Positions 54,425 to 62,087 of a stretch of DNA of 64,000 nt are shown piece after piece (the first letter of the stretch is position 1; each line of letters opens with the position of its first letter). The DNA comes from Acinetobacter sp. ANC 3813 (lineage in GTDB: Bacteria > Pseudomonadota > Gammaproteobacteria > Pseudomonadales > Moraxellaceae): assembly GCF_002135435.1 (NCBI RefSeq), contig NZ_NEGK01000002.1, positions 104,479 to 168,478 on the forward strand. The letters run 5' to 3'. The notes beneath the pieces were generated by a model, which saw nothing but the letters and a program-made list of their open reading frames with translations, searched no databases and was not told where the DNA came from. The position numbers and the translations under genes were made by a program.

Positions 54425-54468
54425 ATTCTTACTCCAATGCTTTGCGTATTTCGGCTGATTCTGATGTT

Positions 54469-55818
54469 TTAGTTTTGCGCTTCGGCCAAATTTCGGGCTT
54501 GAACAGCTTGTTCAAATAGAAGCTGTTCTTTTTCTTTATGTTCGACTGAGAAACGGATCATCAATACACAGCTGGCAGCAATTACAACCAGGCCGCCTAG
54601 CACCATTAATGTGGTTTGAATATCCAGCATGCCTTTCAGCAAGAACCCTGCCGCCACAGCCCCCACGTTGCCGCCTGCACCAATAATGCCTGCCACTCCG
54701 CCTAAGGCGTCACGGTCAATGAATGGTACTAAGGCATAAGTTGCACCGCAGGCCATATGTGTGAATAAGGCAAATACAGTCATTGCGAGGATGGCTAAAA
54801 TTGGGGTACTCATTTGCGAGAATACGATCAGAAATAAGCCTTCAAGCAGGATCATGGCAAATAGAACTTTGGTGCGGCCATCTAAGCCTTTTTTAGTGGC
54901 AATTTTGTCTGAAACAATGCCGCCGAGTGCACGGGCAAATAATGCCAGCAAACCGAAAATGCCTGCTGCCATGCCTGCTTCTTTTAAACCGAATTGGAAA
55001 TTATCGACGTAGTACAGGGCAATAATATTGTGAATAAAAATTTCGATACCAAAACATGCCGCATATGCACCAAATAAAATCCAGACACGGTAATTGCGTG
55101 CCGCGTGCATTAAAATAGCCATGCCGCCTTTTTTGTCCGAGCCTATACTGATGCCTTGCGCACGCAGTTCTTTAAAATCGCCTTGCGGACAGTCTTGGGT
55201 AAATTTCCAATATAAAGCGCCTACTATCAGCATCATCAAACCGGGTACGATCAGTGCAATTCTCCAGCCCATCGCTTGCTCTACGCCAAACATGACTAAA
55301 GCACCTAGCATTAACGGCATTAAAGCTTGTGTAGCGCCGCCGCCTGCATTGCCCCAGCCAGCAGTAGCAGCATTCGCTGTACCTACGACATTTGGCGCAA
55401 ACATGATGCTGGTATGGTATTGAGTAATGACAAAGCTTGCGCCAATTGCGCCAATCAGCAAACGGAAGAATAAGAAAGATTCATAGCTATTTGCTGATGC
55501 AACACCAAAGACTGGAATACTACCAATAATTAATAATGCGGTATAAGTTTTGCGCGGACCATATTTATCACATAGAGGGCCAACAATAAGGCGGACTAAA
55601 ATAGTGATGGCGACAGCGGCAATGTTGATATTTGCAATTTGATCTTTCGTGAGATTAAATTCACCGGCAATGACTGGCATTAAAGGCGCACAGGCAAACC
55701 AAGCAAAGAAACACACAAAAAATGCGAGCCAACTCATATGGAAGGCCCGCATAGCTGCGCTAGAAAAATTAAATAGATTTATTTTTGTCGCTTTATTAGC
55801 ATTTAAATTTGAAGACAT
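54469..55818 (-). CDS. narK: nitrate/nitrite transporter of the NarK family
   Basis: A 449-residue major facilitator with about 12 membrane segments. Both nitrate signature motifs are visible: GWGNAGGGATQALMPLMLG near residue 153 and GAGGNVGAVAAGF near 375. It imports nitrate for NasA. It is the first gene of the narK-nirB-nirD/reductase-nasA-mobA operon, behind a sigma-54 promoter and an ANTAR-type leader. Confidence 0.93.
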   Translation of the reverse strand: MSSNLNANKATKINLFNFSSAAMRAFHMSWLAFFVCFFAWFACAPLMPVIAGEFNLTKDQIANINIAAVAITILVRLIVGPLCDKYGPRKTYTALLIIGSIPVFGVASANSYESFLFFRLLIGAIGASFVITQYHTSIMFAPNVVGTANAATAGWGNAGGGATQALMPLMLGALVMFGVEQAMGWRIALIVPGLMMLIVGALYWKFTQDCPQGDFKELRAQGISIGSDKKGGMAILMHAARNYRVWILFGAYAACFGIEIFIHNIIALYYVDNFQFGLKEAGMAAGIFGLLALFARALGGIVSDKIATKKGLDGRTKVLFAMILLEGLFLIVFSQMSTPILAILAMTVFALFTHMACGATYALVPFIDRDALGGVAGIIGAGGNVGAVAAGFLLKGMLDIQTTLMVLGGLVVIAASCVLMIRFSVEHKEKEQLLFEQAVQARNLAEAQN

Positions 55819-55890
55819 AACCTTCTCCTGACTGAACTGAGCGCATGAAGTACCCTGCTATGCTGTAAATGCATATCAGAGCCGATCAGA

Positions 55891-55938
55891 ACGGACGTCG
55901 TTGGCCGTCTTACAAATTTTGAAAGTCTTCTTTGACTT
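55891..55938 (-). promoter_or_regulatory. two-hairpin ANTAR (NasT) target in the nitrate operon leader
   Basis: Minus-strand RNA forms AAGTC-AAAGAA-GACTT (55938-55923) and ACGGCC-AACGAC-GTCCGT (55908-55891, one mismatch). Both have six-nt loops with A at position 1 and G at position 4, the established ANTAR target rule. The first hairpin begins 1 nt after the start predicted from the sigma-54 promoter. NasT is encoded next door. A terminator overlapping the second hairpin was not obvious. Confidence 0.65.
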
Positions 55939-55950
55939 GCTCGTAATAAA

Positions 55951-55966
55951 GCATAGTTCATGCCAA
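55951..55966 (-). promoter_or_regulatory. sigma-54 promoter of the nitrate assimilation operon
   Basis: On the minus strand TTGGCATGAACTATGC has correct -24/-12 spacing. It predicts a start near 55939, a leader of about 120 nt, and narK translation from 55818. The rest of the gap up to 56198 holds no gene. Confidence 0.78.
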
Positions 55967-56198
55967 CTTTAAAAAATTAGGCATTATTTTGTTATCAATA
56001 GATACTTCAACCCTTGTTTAAAAGCGTGCTGCGATCTTTAGCCCCCTTAAGCGCTGTCTATTAGCTTTTCTGCAGCATATTTTCTGACATGAATACGCAA
56101 AATCGCATAGCAACGAAGCATCACGCATCAAAAAAGTGCACTCATTTAAAACATATACATGATGCAGATCAGAAAAAAGGGCAATGAAGCATTGTAAC

Positions 56199-56215
56199 TT
56201 GGCACTTAAATTGCT
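56199..56215 (+). promoter_or_regulatory. sigma-54 promoter of nasT-nasS
   Basis: TTGGCACTTAAATTGCT is a full match to the -24/-12 consensus, about 43 nt before the nasT start at 56258. Confidence 0.85.
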
Positions 56216-56257
56216 TTGATGCGCTTAGTACATTTCAGGACATGCCTGAGTTTATCA

Positions 56258-56845
56258 ATGCCAAAATTGAAAATCGCCCTTATAGATGACGATCTGGAGC
56301 GGGCATCTTTTATAAAAACTTCACTGATCGAGCATGGTTTCGAAGTCGTTGCCTGCTTGCTGATTGACCATTTAAACAGTACAGATCTGCAGCAGCTGCA
56401 TGCCGATGTCATTCTGCTCGATATGGATCACCCGCACCGCGACATTATTGAAAATTGCGTCAGCCAATTCGATTTGCCAACGGTCTTATTCACAAAAAAT
56501 ACGCACAAGGACACCATTAAGAATGCCATTGAAGCAGGAGTCACTGCCTATATTGTAGATGGCATTGATCCTGAAAAATTAGAAAGCATTTTGGAAATCT
56601 CAATTGAACAATTTAAAAAACATAAAAAATTGCTGAAGGATTTAAACGAAACTAAATGCAAACTGGCAGACCGCAAAGATATTGAAAAAGCCAAAGTCAT
56701 GCTGATGCAAATGCACAAAATTGAAGAAGAACAAGCGTTTGCTTTGCTTCGTAAAAATGCCATGAGCCACCGCATGACCATGGGTGAAATGGCCCGACGT
56801 CTCATTGATGCGCAAGCTCTGCTGCAGTCACAATTTAAGGAATAA
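56258..56845 (+). CDS. nasT: ANTAR response regulator NasT
   Basis: A 195-residue antiterminator. The receiver-like N-terminus starts LKIALIDDDLERASF, with VILLDMDHPHRD near residue 50. A coiled linker and the C-terminal ANTAR domain follow (KAKVMLMQMHKIEEEQAFAL and MTMGEMARRLIDAQAL, about 145-190), which binds paired hexaloop RNA hairpins. I chose the ATG at 56258 because it begins the receiver domain; an earlier start overlaps the promoter. NasS, 3 nt downstream, is its nitrate-responsive inhibitor. Confidence 0.92.
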   Translation: MPKLKIALIDDDLERASFIKTSLIEHGFEVVACLLIDHLNSTDLQQLHADVILLDMDHPHRDIIENCVSQFDLPTVLFTKNTHKDTIKNAIEAGVTAYIVDGIDPEKLESILEISIEQFKKHKKLLKDLNETKCKLADRKDIEKAKVMLMQMHKIEEEQAFALLRKNAMSHRMTMGEMARRLIDAQALLQSQFKE

Positions 56846-56848
56846 AGC

Positions 56849-57832
56849 ATGCATACACTTGAAAAAACAGACATTCAATTGGGCTATATTCCTCTGCTGG
56901 ACTGCGTGGCTATTTTATGGGCGCAGCATCAAGGCTATTTTAAAGCGCAAGGTTTAAATGTCACCTTGGTTAAAGAAGCGTCGTGGGCCAGCCTGCGTGA
57001 CCGTTTAGCTTTCGGCATTTTAGATGCAGCACACTGCCTATCAGCCATGCTGCCTGCGGCTGCAACGGGCAATGATCACTTAGGTATACCGCTTCAAACG
57101 TCTTTAGTACTGAGTACGAATCGAGCTTTTATCAGTCTCAGCCAGAAGCTCTGTTACGAACTCAGCATTTCTGCACAAGACTCTCCTGCAGAATCGGCAA
57201 AAAAAGCAGTCTATGCAATAAAAAACGGTACTAAAATACAGCTAGCGCATGTTTTTAAGCAATCGATTCATCATTATTGCTTAAGGGAATGGTTAGCTCT
57301 GGCTGATGAAGATATAGCAACAAACTATTCCTTATCTACCTTGCCGCCGCCGTATATGGTCGATGCTATTTCAGCACAATTGATTGATGGCTTCTGTGTG
57401 GGTGAACCTTGGAATATTCAAGCGCAGATTCAGGGCTATAGCCGAGTTATTGCGGACAGTAAGCAGATTATTCCAGAAGTTGCCGATAAAGTATTGGCAA
57501 CAACACAGGAATGGGCAAAACAGCATCCAAACACCTTAAAAGCGATAAAAGCGGCCATTCAGCTGGCTCAACATGATTTAAAATCACTGGATTGCTTGGA
57601 TCAAGTTTGGCAAATGCTGGAATGCAGTGACATTATCCGCTTCAAATGCTCCCCGCTGGTTCATGTAGATCAATTTTATACAATTCAAAATATTATCCGT
57701 TCATTTGGTACGCAGAATGCCGTTAAAGCCAGCGATTTTGAATGGATCATTCAGCAAATGTGTAAATGGGATGGATTAGAGCTGGATCAGACTCAGATGA
57801 AACACATTATTGCTCAATGCGCTGGCGGCTAA
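56849..57832 (+). CDS. nasS: nitrate/nitrite sensor NasS
   Basis: A 327-residue NrtA/CmpA-like protein without a signal peptide, so cytoplasmic. It starts IQLGYIPLLDCVAILWAQHQ and has GILDAAHCLSAMLPAAATG near residue 56, both typical of nitrate-binding NasS/NrtA. Known NasS proteins hold NasT until nitrate or nitrite binds, then release it. The gene begins 3 nt after nasT, so complex formation is translationally coupled. Confidence 0.92.
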   Translation: MHTLEKTDIQLGYIPLLDCVAILWAQHQGYFKAQGLNVTLVKEASWASLRDRLAFGILDAAHCLSAMLPAAATGNDHLGIPLQTSLVLSTNRAFISLSQKLCYELSISAQDSPAESAKKAVYAIKNGTKIQLAHVFKQSIHHYCLREWLALADEDIATNYSLSTLPPPYMVDAISAQLIDGFCVGEPWNIQAQIQGYSRVIADSKQIIPEVADKVLATTQEWAKQHPNTLKAIKAAIQLAQHDLKSLDCLDQVWQMLECSDIIRFKCSPLVHVDQFYTIQNIIRSFGTQNAVKASDFEWIIQQMCKWDGLELDQTQMKHIIAQCAGG

Positions 57833-57849
57833 AAAATCCTTATTTTATA

Positions 57850-57892
57850 AGCAGAACAAAGGTTAATTCACTTATTGAATCTTTGTTCTGCT
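57850..57892 (+). terminator. hairpin after nasS
   Basis: AGCAGAACAAAG (57850-57861) pairs perfectly with CTTTGTTCTGCT (57881-57892), 17 nt beyond the nasS stop. It is followed by TAAGATTT, a weak T-tract. Confidence 0.6.
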
Positions 57893-58206
57893 TAAGATTT
57901 CAGACACTGTCTCCCTCAAATTACTCCGCCCTGCAATCTTCATCAATTTTATATTGCTCTGAATTAGCATTTTATTTTGCATGAAAAGGCTTATACCTTA
58001 AAACAACCGTTCAAAAAACGGACAATCCTTACTTCACATATCCGTCTAAGTCATGATCCCAATCGGCATTTTGCATCAAATATTAAGATAATAAGCACAC
58101 TTTTTCAAACATTATAATAACTTTAAGTATTTAATTAATAATGGTTTTTTATAAATCAAAACTATAGAATTCATTCTTTTTTATATTATTTTGGCTGATC
58201 TTCCCA
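57893..58206. other. AT-rich intergenic region before the DUF2147-like gene
   Basis: About 310 bp with no credible ORF. It presumably holds the promoter of the gene at 58207; no sigma-54-type site was seen. Confidence 0.5.
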
Positions 58207-58641
58207 ATGAACTTTAAAGGAATATTTTTTATCTTGTTATCTTCCCTGATATGCCAGACGGTATTGGCAAAATCAGTCACAGATTTGTCTGGAGAATGGA
58301 AAGCAATTGACGACCGCAGCGGATATACTATGGTCCGCGTTAAAATCGTGAAGAAAAGTAAAAATCAATATGACGGTTATGTTGTAGAAGCATTTGCAAT
58401 TCCCAATACGCCCAAAACCTATAATTTAAAAAAGGCAAAGGGTTACCATGTTTTGCGTAATTTGGTACAAGATACCAATGATCCCTATATTTTGAAATCT
58501 GCGCAAATTGTAGACCCTGTTACCCGTCAGCGCTTTTATGTGCAGGGTAAACTGAATAAAGGCGGCAATCATATGTTTTTACGCCATCCTTCAGATGAAA
58601 AAAAATTAGGACGAAAAATCGCTTGGGTACGAATTAAATAA
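58207..58641 (+). CDS. secreted DUF2147-like protein
   Basis: A 144-residue protein with a clear signal peptide (IFFILLSSLICQTVLA, cleavage near residue 22). The mature part has the DUF2147-type pattern of a small beta domain: GEWKAIDDRSGYTMVRVKIV, then QYDGYVVEAF and a C-terminal KKLGRKIAWVRI. Function unknown; the family is found near the cell envelope. It stands alone, closed by a terminator. Confidence 0.75.
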   Translation: MNFKGIFFILLSSLICQTVLAKSVTDLSGEWKAIDDRSGYTMVRVKIVKKSKNQYDGYVVEAFAIPNTPKTYNLKKAKGYHVLRNLVQDTNDPYILKSAQIVDPVTRQRFYVQGKLNKGGNHMFLRHPSDEKKLGRKIAWVRIK

Positions 58642-58650
58642 TCCTAAATC

Positions 58651-58676
58651 AAGCCTATATTCATATAGGCTTTTTT
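58651..58676 (+). terminator. terminator after the DUF2147-like gene
   Basis: AAGCCTATA (58651-58659) pairs with TATAGGCTT (58664-58672), followed by T5, 9 nt after the stop. Confidence 0.88.
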
Positions 58677-58788
58677 ATTCAAAAATTATTATTGAAGATT
58701 GAATTCTGTTTTTTATTTATTTGACAACATTTATTGTCAAAATATATCTTATGACTTTCACATTAAAATAAAAAGGAATGAACAGCTT

Positions 58789-60219
58789 ATGGATATGCCC
58801 TATAACACCCGCATACATAGTTTTAGCAATGATGTGTTAGAGGATTTTGATGCTGTCAAAATAGCACAGCTCATTCAAAATAAAGACATATCCGCCAAAG
58901 AAGCGGTTCAAGCATCGATAACACGGGCAAATGCGGTTAATCCTCGGTTAAATGCAATCCAATCTGAACAATTTGAACAAGCGCTTAAAGCCAGCACACA
59001 CACCTCTGAAGGCATTTTTTCCGGCATACCTTTTTTTATGAAGGACAATACCGATCTAGCAGGCTTCACAACGCATCATGGCTCTGCGGCAATTCATAAT
59101 GCCCCAGTGCAAAAAAATCCGCCGCTCAGCCAACAGCTGGCTGATCAAGGCTTTATCTTTTTAGGAAAAAGTACACTGCCTGAATTTGGACTGAATGCCA
59201 CAACTGAATATAAAAACGGCACAGCAACAAAAAACCCGTGGCATACGGAATTTTCTTGCGGCGCATCTTCAGGCGGTTCTGCCGCACTCGTTGCTGCTGG
59301 TGTAGTACCTATTGCACATGCTAATGATGGTGGCGGATCAATTCGCATACCAGCTGCGTGCTGTGGCTTAGTCGGTTTAAAACCAACCCGCGGGCGAACA
59401 TTGGACAGCGAAGCTGCCAGCAAACTGCCTATCAATATTATTTCTGAAGGAGCTTTGACACGCAGTGTAAGAGACACTGCACATTTCATGGCGGGTATGG
59501 AGCAAAGTTTTTACAATGTCAGACTTCCCAAAATCGGTTTAATTGAACATGCAGCCAAAAGGCGTTTACGTATTGGCGTCGTTCAGCAATCCATTACAGG
59601 GTCTGTAGATCAAGACACTGCTATTGCGCTTGAACAGACCGCACAGCAGCTGGCAAAGCTCGGACATCATATTGAATATTATCAATTACCTTTTGCAAAA
59701 AATTTTGTAGATGATTTTAGCCATTATTGGGGTTTTTTATCATTTTTACTGCAAAGCTTTGGCAAACAATTATTTGGTGCAAATTTCCAGCCCAATGAAC
59801 TCGATAATCTAACGATTGGCCTATCTAAACTGTATAAAAGCAATTTCTATAAAACACCGATTTTTCTGCATCGTTTAAAGAAAATTCAGCATCAATACCA
59901 GCAAGTATTTACACAATTTGACGTGCTTCTTTCCCCTGTACTTGCGCATACTACACCACGCTTAGGTTACATATCACCGCAACTGCCATTTGATGAATTA
60001 TTCGCTCGCATACAAAATTATGTGACATTTACTCCTATTCAAAATATTGCAGGAGCTCCCGCGATTTCACTGCCGCTTGCAGCCACAAAAGAATATGGTT
60101 TGCCTATTGGCATGCAATTCTCTGCAAATTTAGGCGATGAGCGAACCCTGCTAGAGCTTGCATTTGAATTAGAAGAGGCACACCCGTGGAAAAAAATTAA
60201 TGCTGAAGCCTTAAACTAG
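58789..60219 (+). CDS. amidase-signature family amidase
   Basis: A 476-residue amidase. I chose the ATG at 58789 (MDMPYNTR), with AAGGA about 12 nt upstream; an earlier in-frame ATG would add 30 unlikely residues. The Ser-Ser-Lys triad is visible as the lysine in GIPFFMKDNTDLAG near residue 86, GASSGGSAALVAAG near 160 and the nucleophile in DGGGSIRIPAACCGLVGLKP near 183. No signal peptide, so cytoplasmic. The substrate is unknown. Confidence 0.88.
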   Translation: MDMPYNTRIHSFSNDVLEDFDAVKIAQLIQNKDISAKEAVQASITRANAVNPRLNAIQSEQFEQALKASTHTSEGIFSGIPFFMKDNTDLAGFTTHHGSAAIHNAPVQKNPPLSQQLADQGFIFLGKSTLPEFGLNATTEYKNGTATKNPWHTEFSCGASSGGSAALVAAGVVPIAHANDGGGSIRIPAACCGLVGLKPTRGRTLDSEAASKLPINIISEGALTRSVRDTAHFMAGMEQSFYNVRLPKIGLIEHAAKRRLRIGVVQQSITGSVDQDTAIALEQTAQQLAKLGHHIEYYQLPFAKNFVDDFSHYWGFLSFLLQSFGKQLFGANFQPNELDNLTIGLSKLYKSNFYKTPIFLHRLKKIQHQYQQVFTQFDVLLSPVLAHTTPRLGYISPQLPFDELFARIQNYVTFTPIQNIAGAPAISLPLAATKEYGLPIGMQFSANLGDERTLLELAFELEEAHPWKKINAEALN

Positions 60220-60286
60220 GCGTTGCATGACAGCCCTATCCTTACTTTGTAAGTATCTTGCAATTACAAATTTTACATTAGTAAAT

Positions 60287-60308
60287 AAAAACCGCACCGG
60301 CGGTTTTT
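60287..60308. terminator. bidirectional terminator between amidase and type VI genes
   Basis: AAAAACCGC (60287-60295) pairs with GCGGTTTTT (60300-60308), loop ACCG. It serves both convergent transcripts. Confidence 0.88.
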
Positions 60309-60315
60309 ATATTGC

Positions 60316-61086
60316 TTATAGTACGTCAAATTCAATTCTGCGGTTTTTCTTTCGTCCATCTGGCGTAGCATTATCCGCAACAGGTTTACTGGAACCTAAG
60401 CCCTCTGTGTTCATACTTTCAGCTGCTATACTTTTACTGACTAAATAATTTTTTACAGCAGCAGCCCGCTCCTGACTTAAAACTAGATTTTTAGTCCCAT
60501 CACCTGAACTATCTGTATGACCCGTAATTTTGACTTTTTTCCCGCCAACTTTATGTAAAGCTACGGCCATTTCATTCAGAATTTGCATCCCTGAAGGTGC
60601 TAAAACTGCACTGCCAGATTCAAATTCAATAATCCTGTTTTTTAAAGCTGAATCAATAATATGCTGTTCCGCAGTATTTATACTCAATTGAGTATTCACT
60701 TTATAATTTGCAGGAACAAGGCTTTGCATTTTAGCAGCAGTAAACTGCACTTCATTTGGTTTACTGATTTTCCCGGTCAAATTAATCTGTGTGCCACGCA
60801 CAGACAGTTGCCCCTGCTGAATTTTTTTTAAATCTTCTGTAATGACATTACTGACTTGACTGCTCCAGCCAGCTGGCGCAGACACCATACGTACCTGTAT
60901 TTTATCAATAATGTTTTCTCGGCCATAAGTTGCATAGGCTTTTTTCAAAATTTCCTGCTTTGCAACCTCATTGGGCACCGCACCTTCAATCACAATTGCC
61001 TGCTGCGCATAGCTCAAACTGCACAGCAACATTAAATTAAGAAATAATGCGTGCTTCATGCAACACTTATTGTTGTATTGATTCAT
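60316..61086 (-). CDS. BON-OmpA envelope protein of the type VI cluster
   Basis: A 256-residue protein with a signal peptide (HALFLNLMLLCSLSYA), a middle with two BON-like stretches (about 35-135) and a C-terminal OmpA peptidoglycan-binding domain (ITGHTDSSGDGTKNLVLSQERA near 190, GRKKNRRIEFDVL at the end). There is no lipobox. It starts 2 nt after tagF, so it belongs to the same operon. It may anchor or space the secretion machine at the cell wall. An internal ATG nine codons later is also possible. Confidence 0.85.
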   Translation of the reverse strand: MNQYNNKCCMKHALFLNLMLLCSLSYAQQAIVIEGAVPNEVAKQEILKKAYATYGRENIIDKIQVRMVSAPAGWSSQVSNVITEDLKKIQQGQLSVRGTQINLTGKISKPNEVQFTAAKMQSLVPANYKVNTQLSINTAEQHIIDSALKNRIIEFESGSAVLAPSGMQILNEMAVALHKVGGKKVKITGHTDSSGDGTKNLVLSQERAAAVKNYLVSKSIAAESMNTEGLGSSKPVADNATPDGRKKNRRIEFDVL

Positions 61087-61088
61087 TT

Positions 61089-62048
61089 TTATTCATCTAT
61101 AAATGTTTGTTTAAAAAGCTTCATCGCTTGTGCAAGACTCATTTGCCGCTCACTTAAAGCTTGCTCTAATGCTGCCAATCCAGCATTGTGCTTTAAATAA
61201 GGGTCGATCCATTGCGCATCGATAAGAGATACCCAGTGTTCATTATTTATATCTTGGGTAAAAATACTGCTGAGCGCACGAATATCCGCCCCTTGAAAGC
61301 CGAACAGCAACATCGGAGATTCACTGTGTAAAATACCGATAAGCAGCTCCGCATTTTGCTGCTCGATAAACCGGCTAATTAAATTGACCCAAAATGCAGC
61401 AATTTCATAGCAGTAGCTGATCTTTCCAATGGGCAGAATCAGTATTTTATTTAATCGAGATGTGCCATGCTGAATAATCGGCTGCAGCAGCAGCCCCAAA
61501 CCAATCATACATTGCGCCAATTGGGCAGGTGTAAAATTCAACATTTGAGCAAATGAATGCACTGTATGATGCTCATAAAATGAGGCCGTTTCTTGAGTGC
61601 CAAAAACCTGAATTTCATCAGGTAATTTAGTTAATTTATCTAGCAAAATATCTGGATCGCGTATTGAACGCATAATCCTATTTCGCTGATATAAATCAAT
61701 TAAAGTGGGTTTATAGCGGTAAGGTGCAAATTGAAGGTTGTCTAAAGGATCATCCAGTTCCAATAAATGACACAGCACCATTGGAAACGGCCGCCCTGAA
61801 CTGTCTTCACTGCTGATTAAATTTGCAGCCAAAAATCGCTTATCGTGCGTACTGGCAACAAAGAAATCCAAAGATGGTAGTTTTGCATAGGCTTCTGTAA
61901 ACGTCTCTGAACACATTGCCAGTTCTAAGGCTTCAGTCACCCACTGATCAATTAATTGAATCAGTGCATATTGCCCGCGGGACTTTAAAAAGTCTCCGCG
62001 TGCAGGACATTTTCCATAATATAACGGTGCAGTTTTGACGTCATGCAT
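61089..62048 (-). CDS. tagF: type VI secretion-associated protein TagF
   Basis: A 319-residue protein of the TagF (DUF2094) family. The N-terminal [18 protein letters not shown] near residue 10 is the family signature. Members act as post-translational negative regulators of type VI assembly in several species. It lies 39 nt after tssM and directly before the OmpA-type gene. Confidence 0.9.
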   Translation of the reverse strand: MHDVKTAPLYYGKCPARGDFLKSRGQYALIQLIDQWVTEALELAMCSETFTEAYAKLPSLDFFVASTHDKRFLAANLISSEDSSGRPFPMVLCHLLELDDPLDNLQFAPYRYKPTLIDLYQRNRIMRSIRDPDILLDKLTKLPDEIQVFGTQETASFYEHHTVHSFAQMLNFTPAQLAQCMIGLGLLLQPIIQHGTSRLNKILILPIGKISYCYEIAAFWVNLISRFIEQQNAELLIGILHSESPMLLFGFQGADIRALSSIFTQDINNEHWVSLIDAQWIDPYLKHNAGLAALEQALSERQMSLAQAMKLFKQTFIDE

Positions 62049-62087
62049 TTATACATCTCCTGCACTGAATAAAACCCTGTAAACCGC

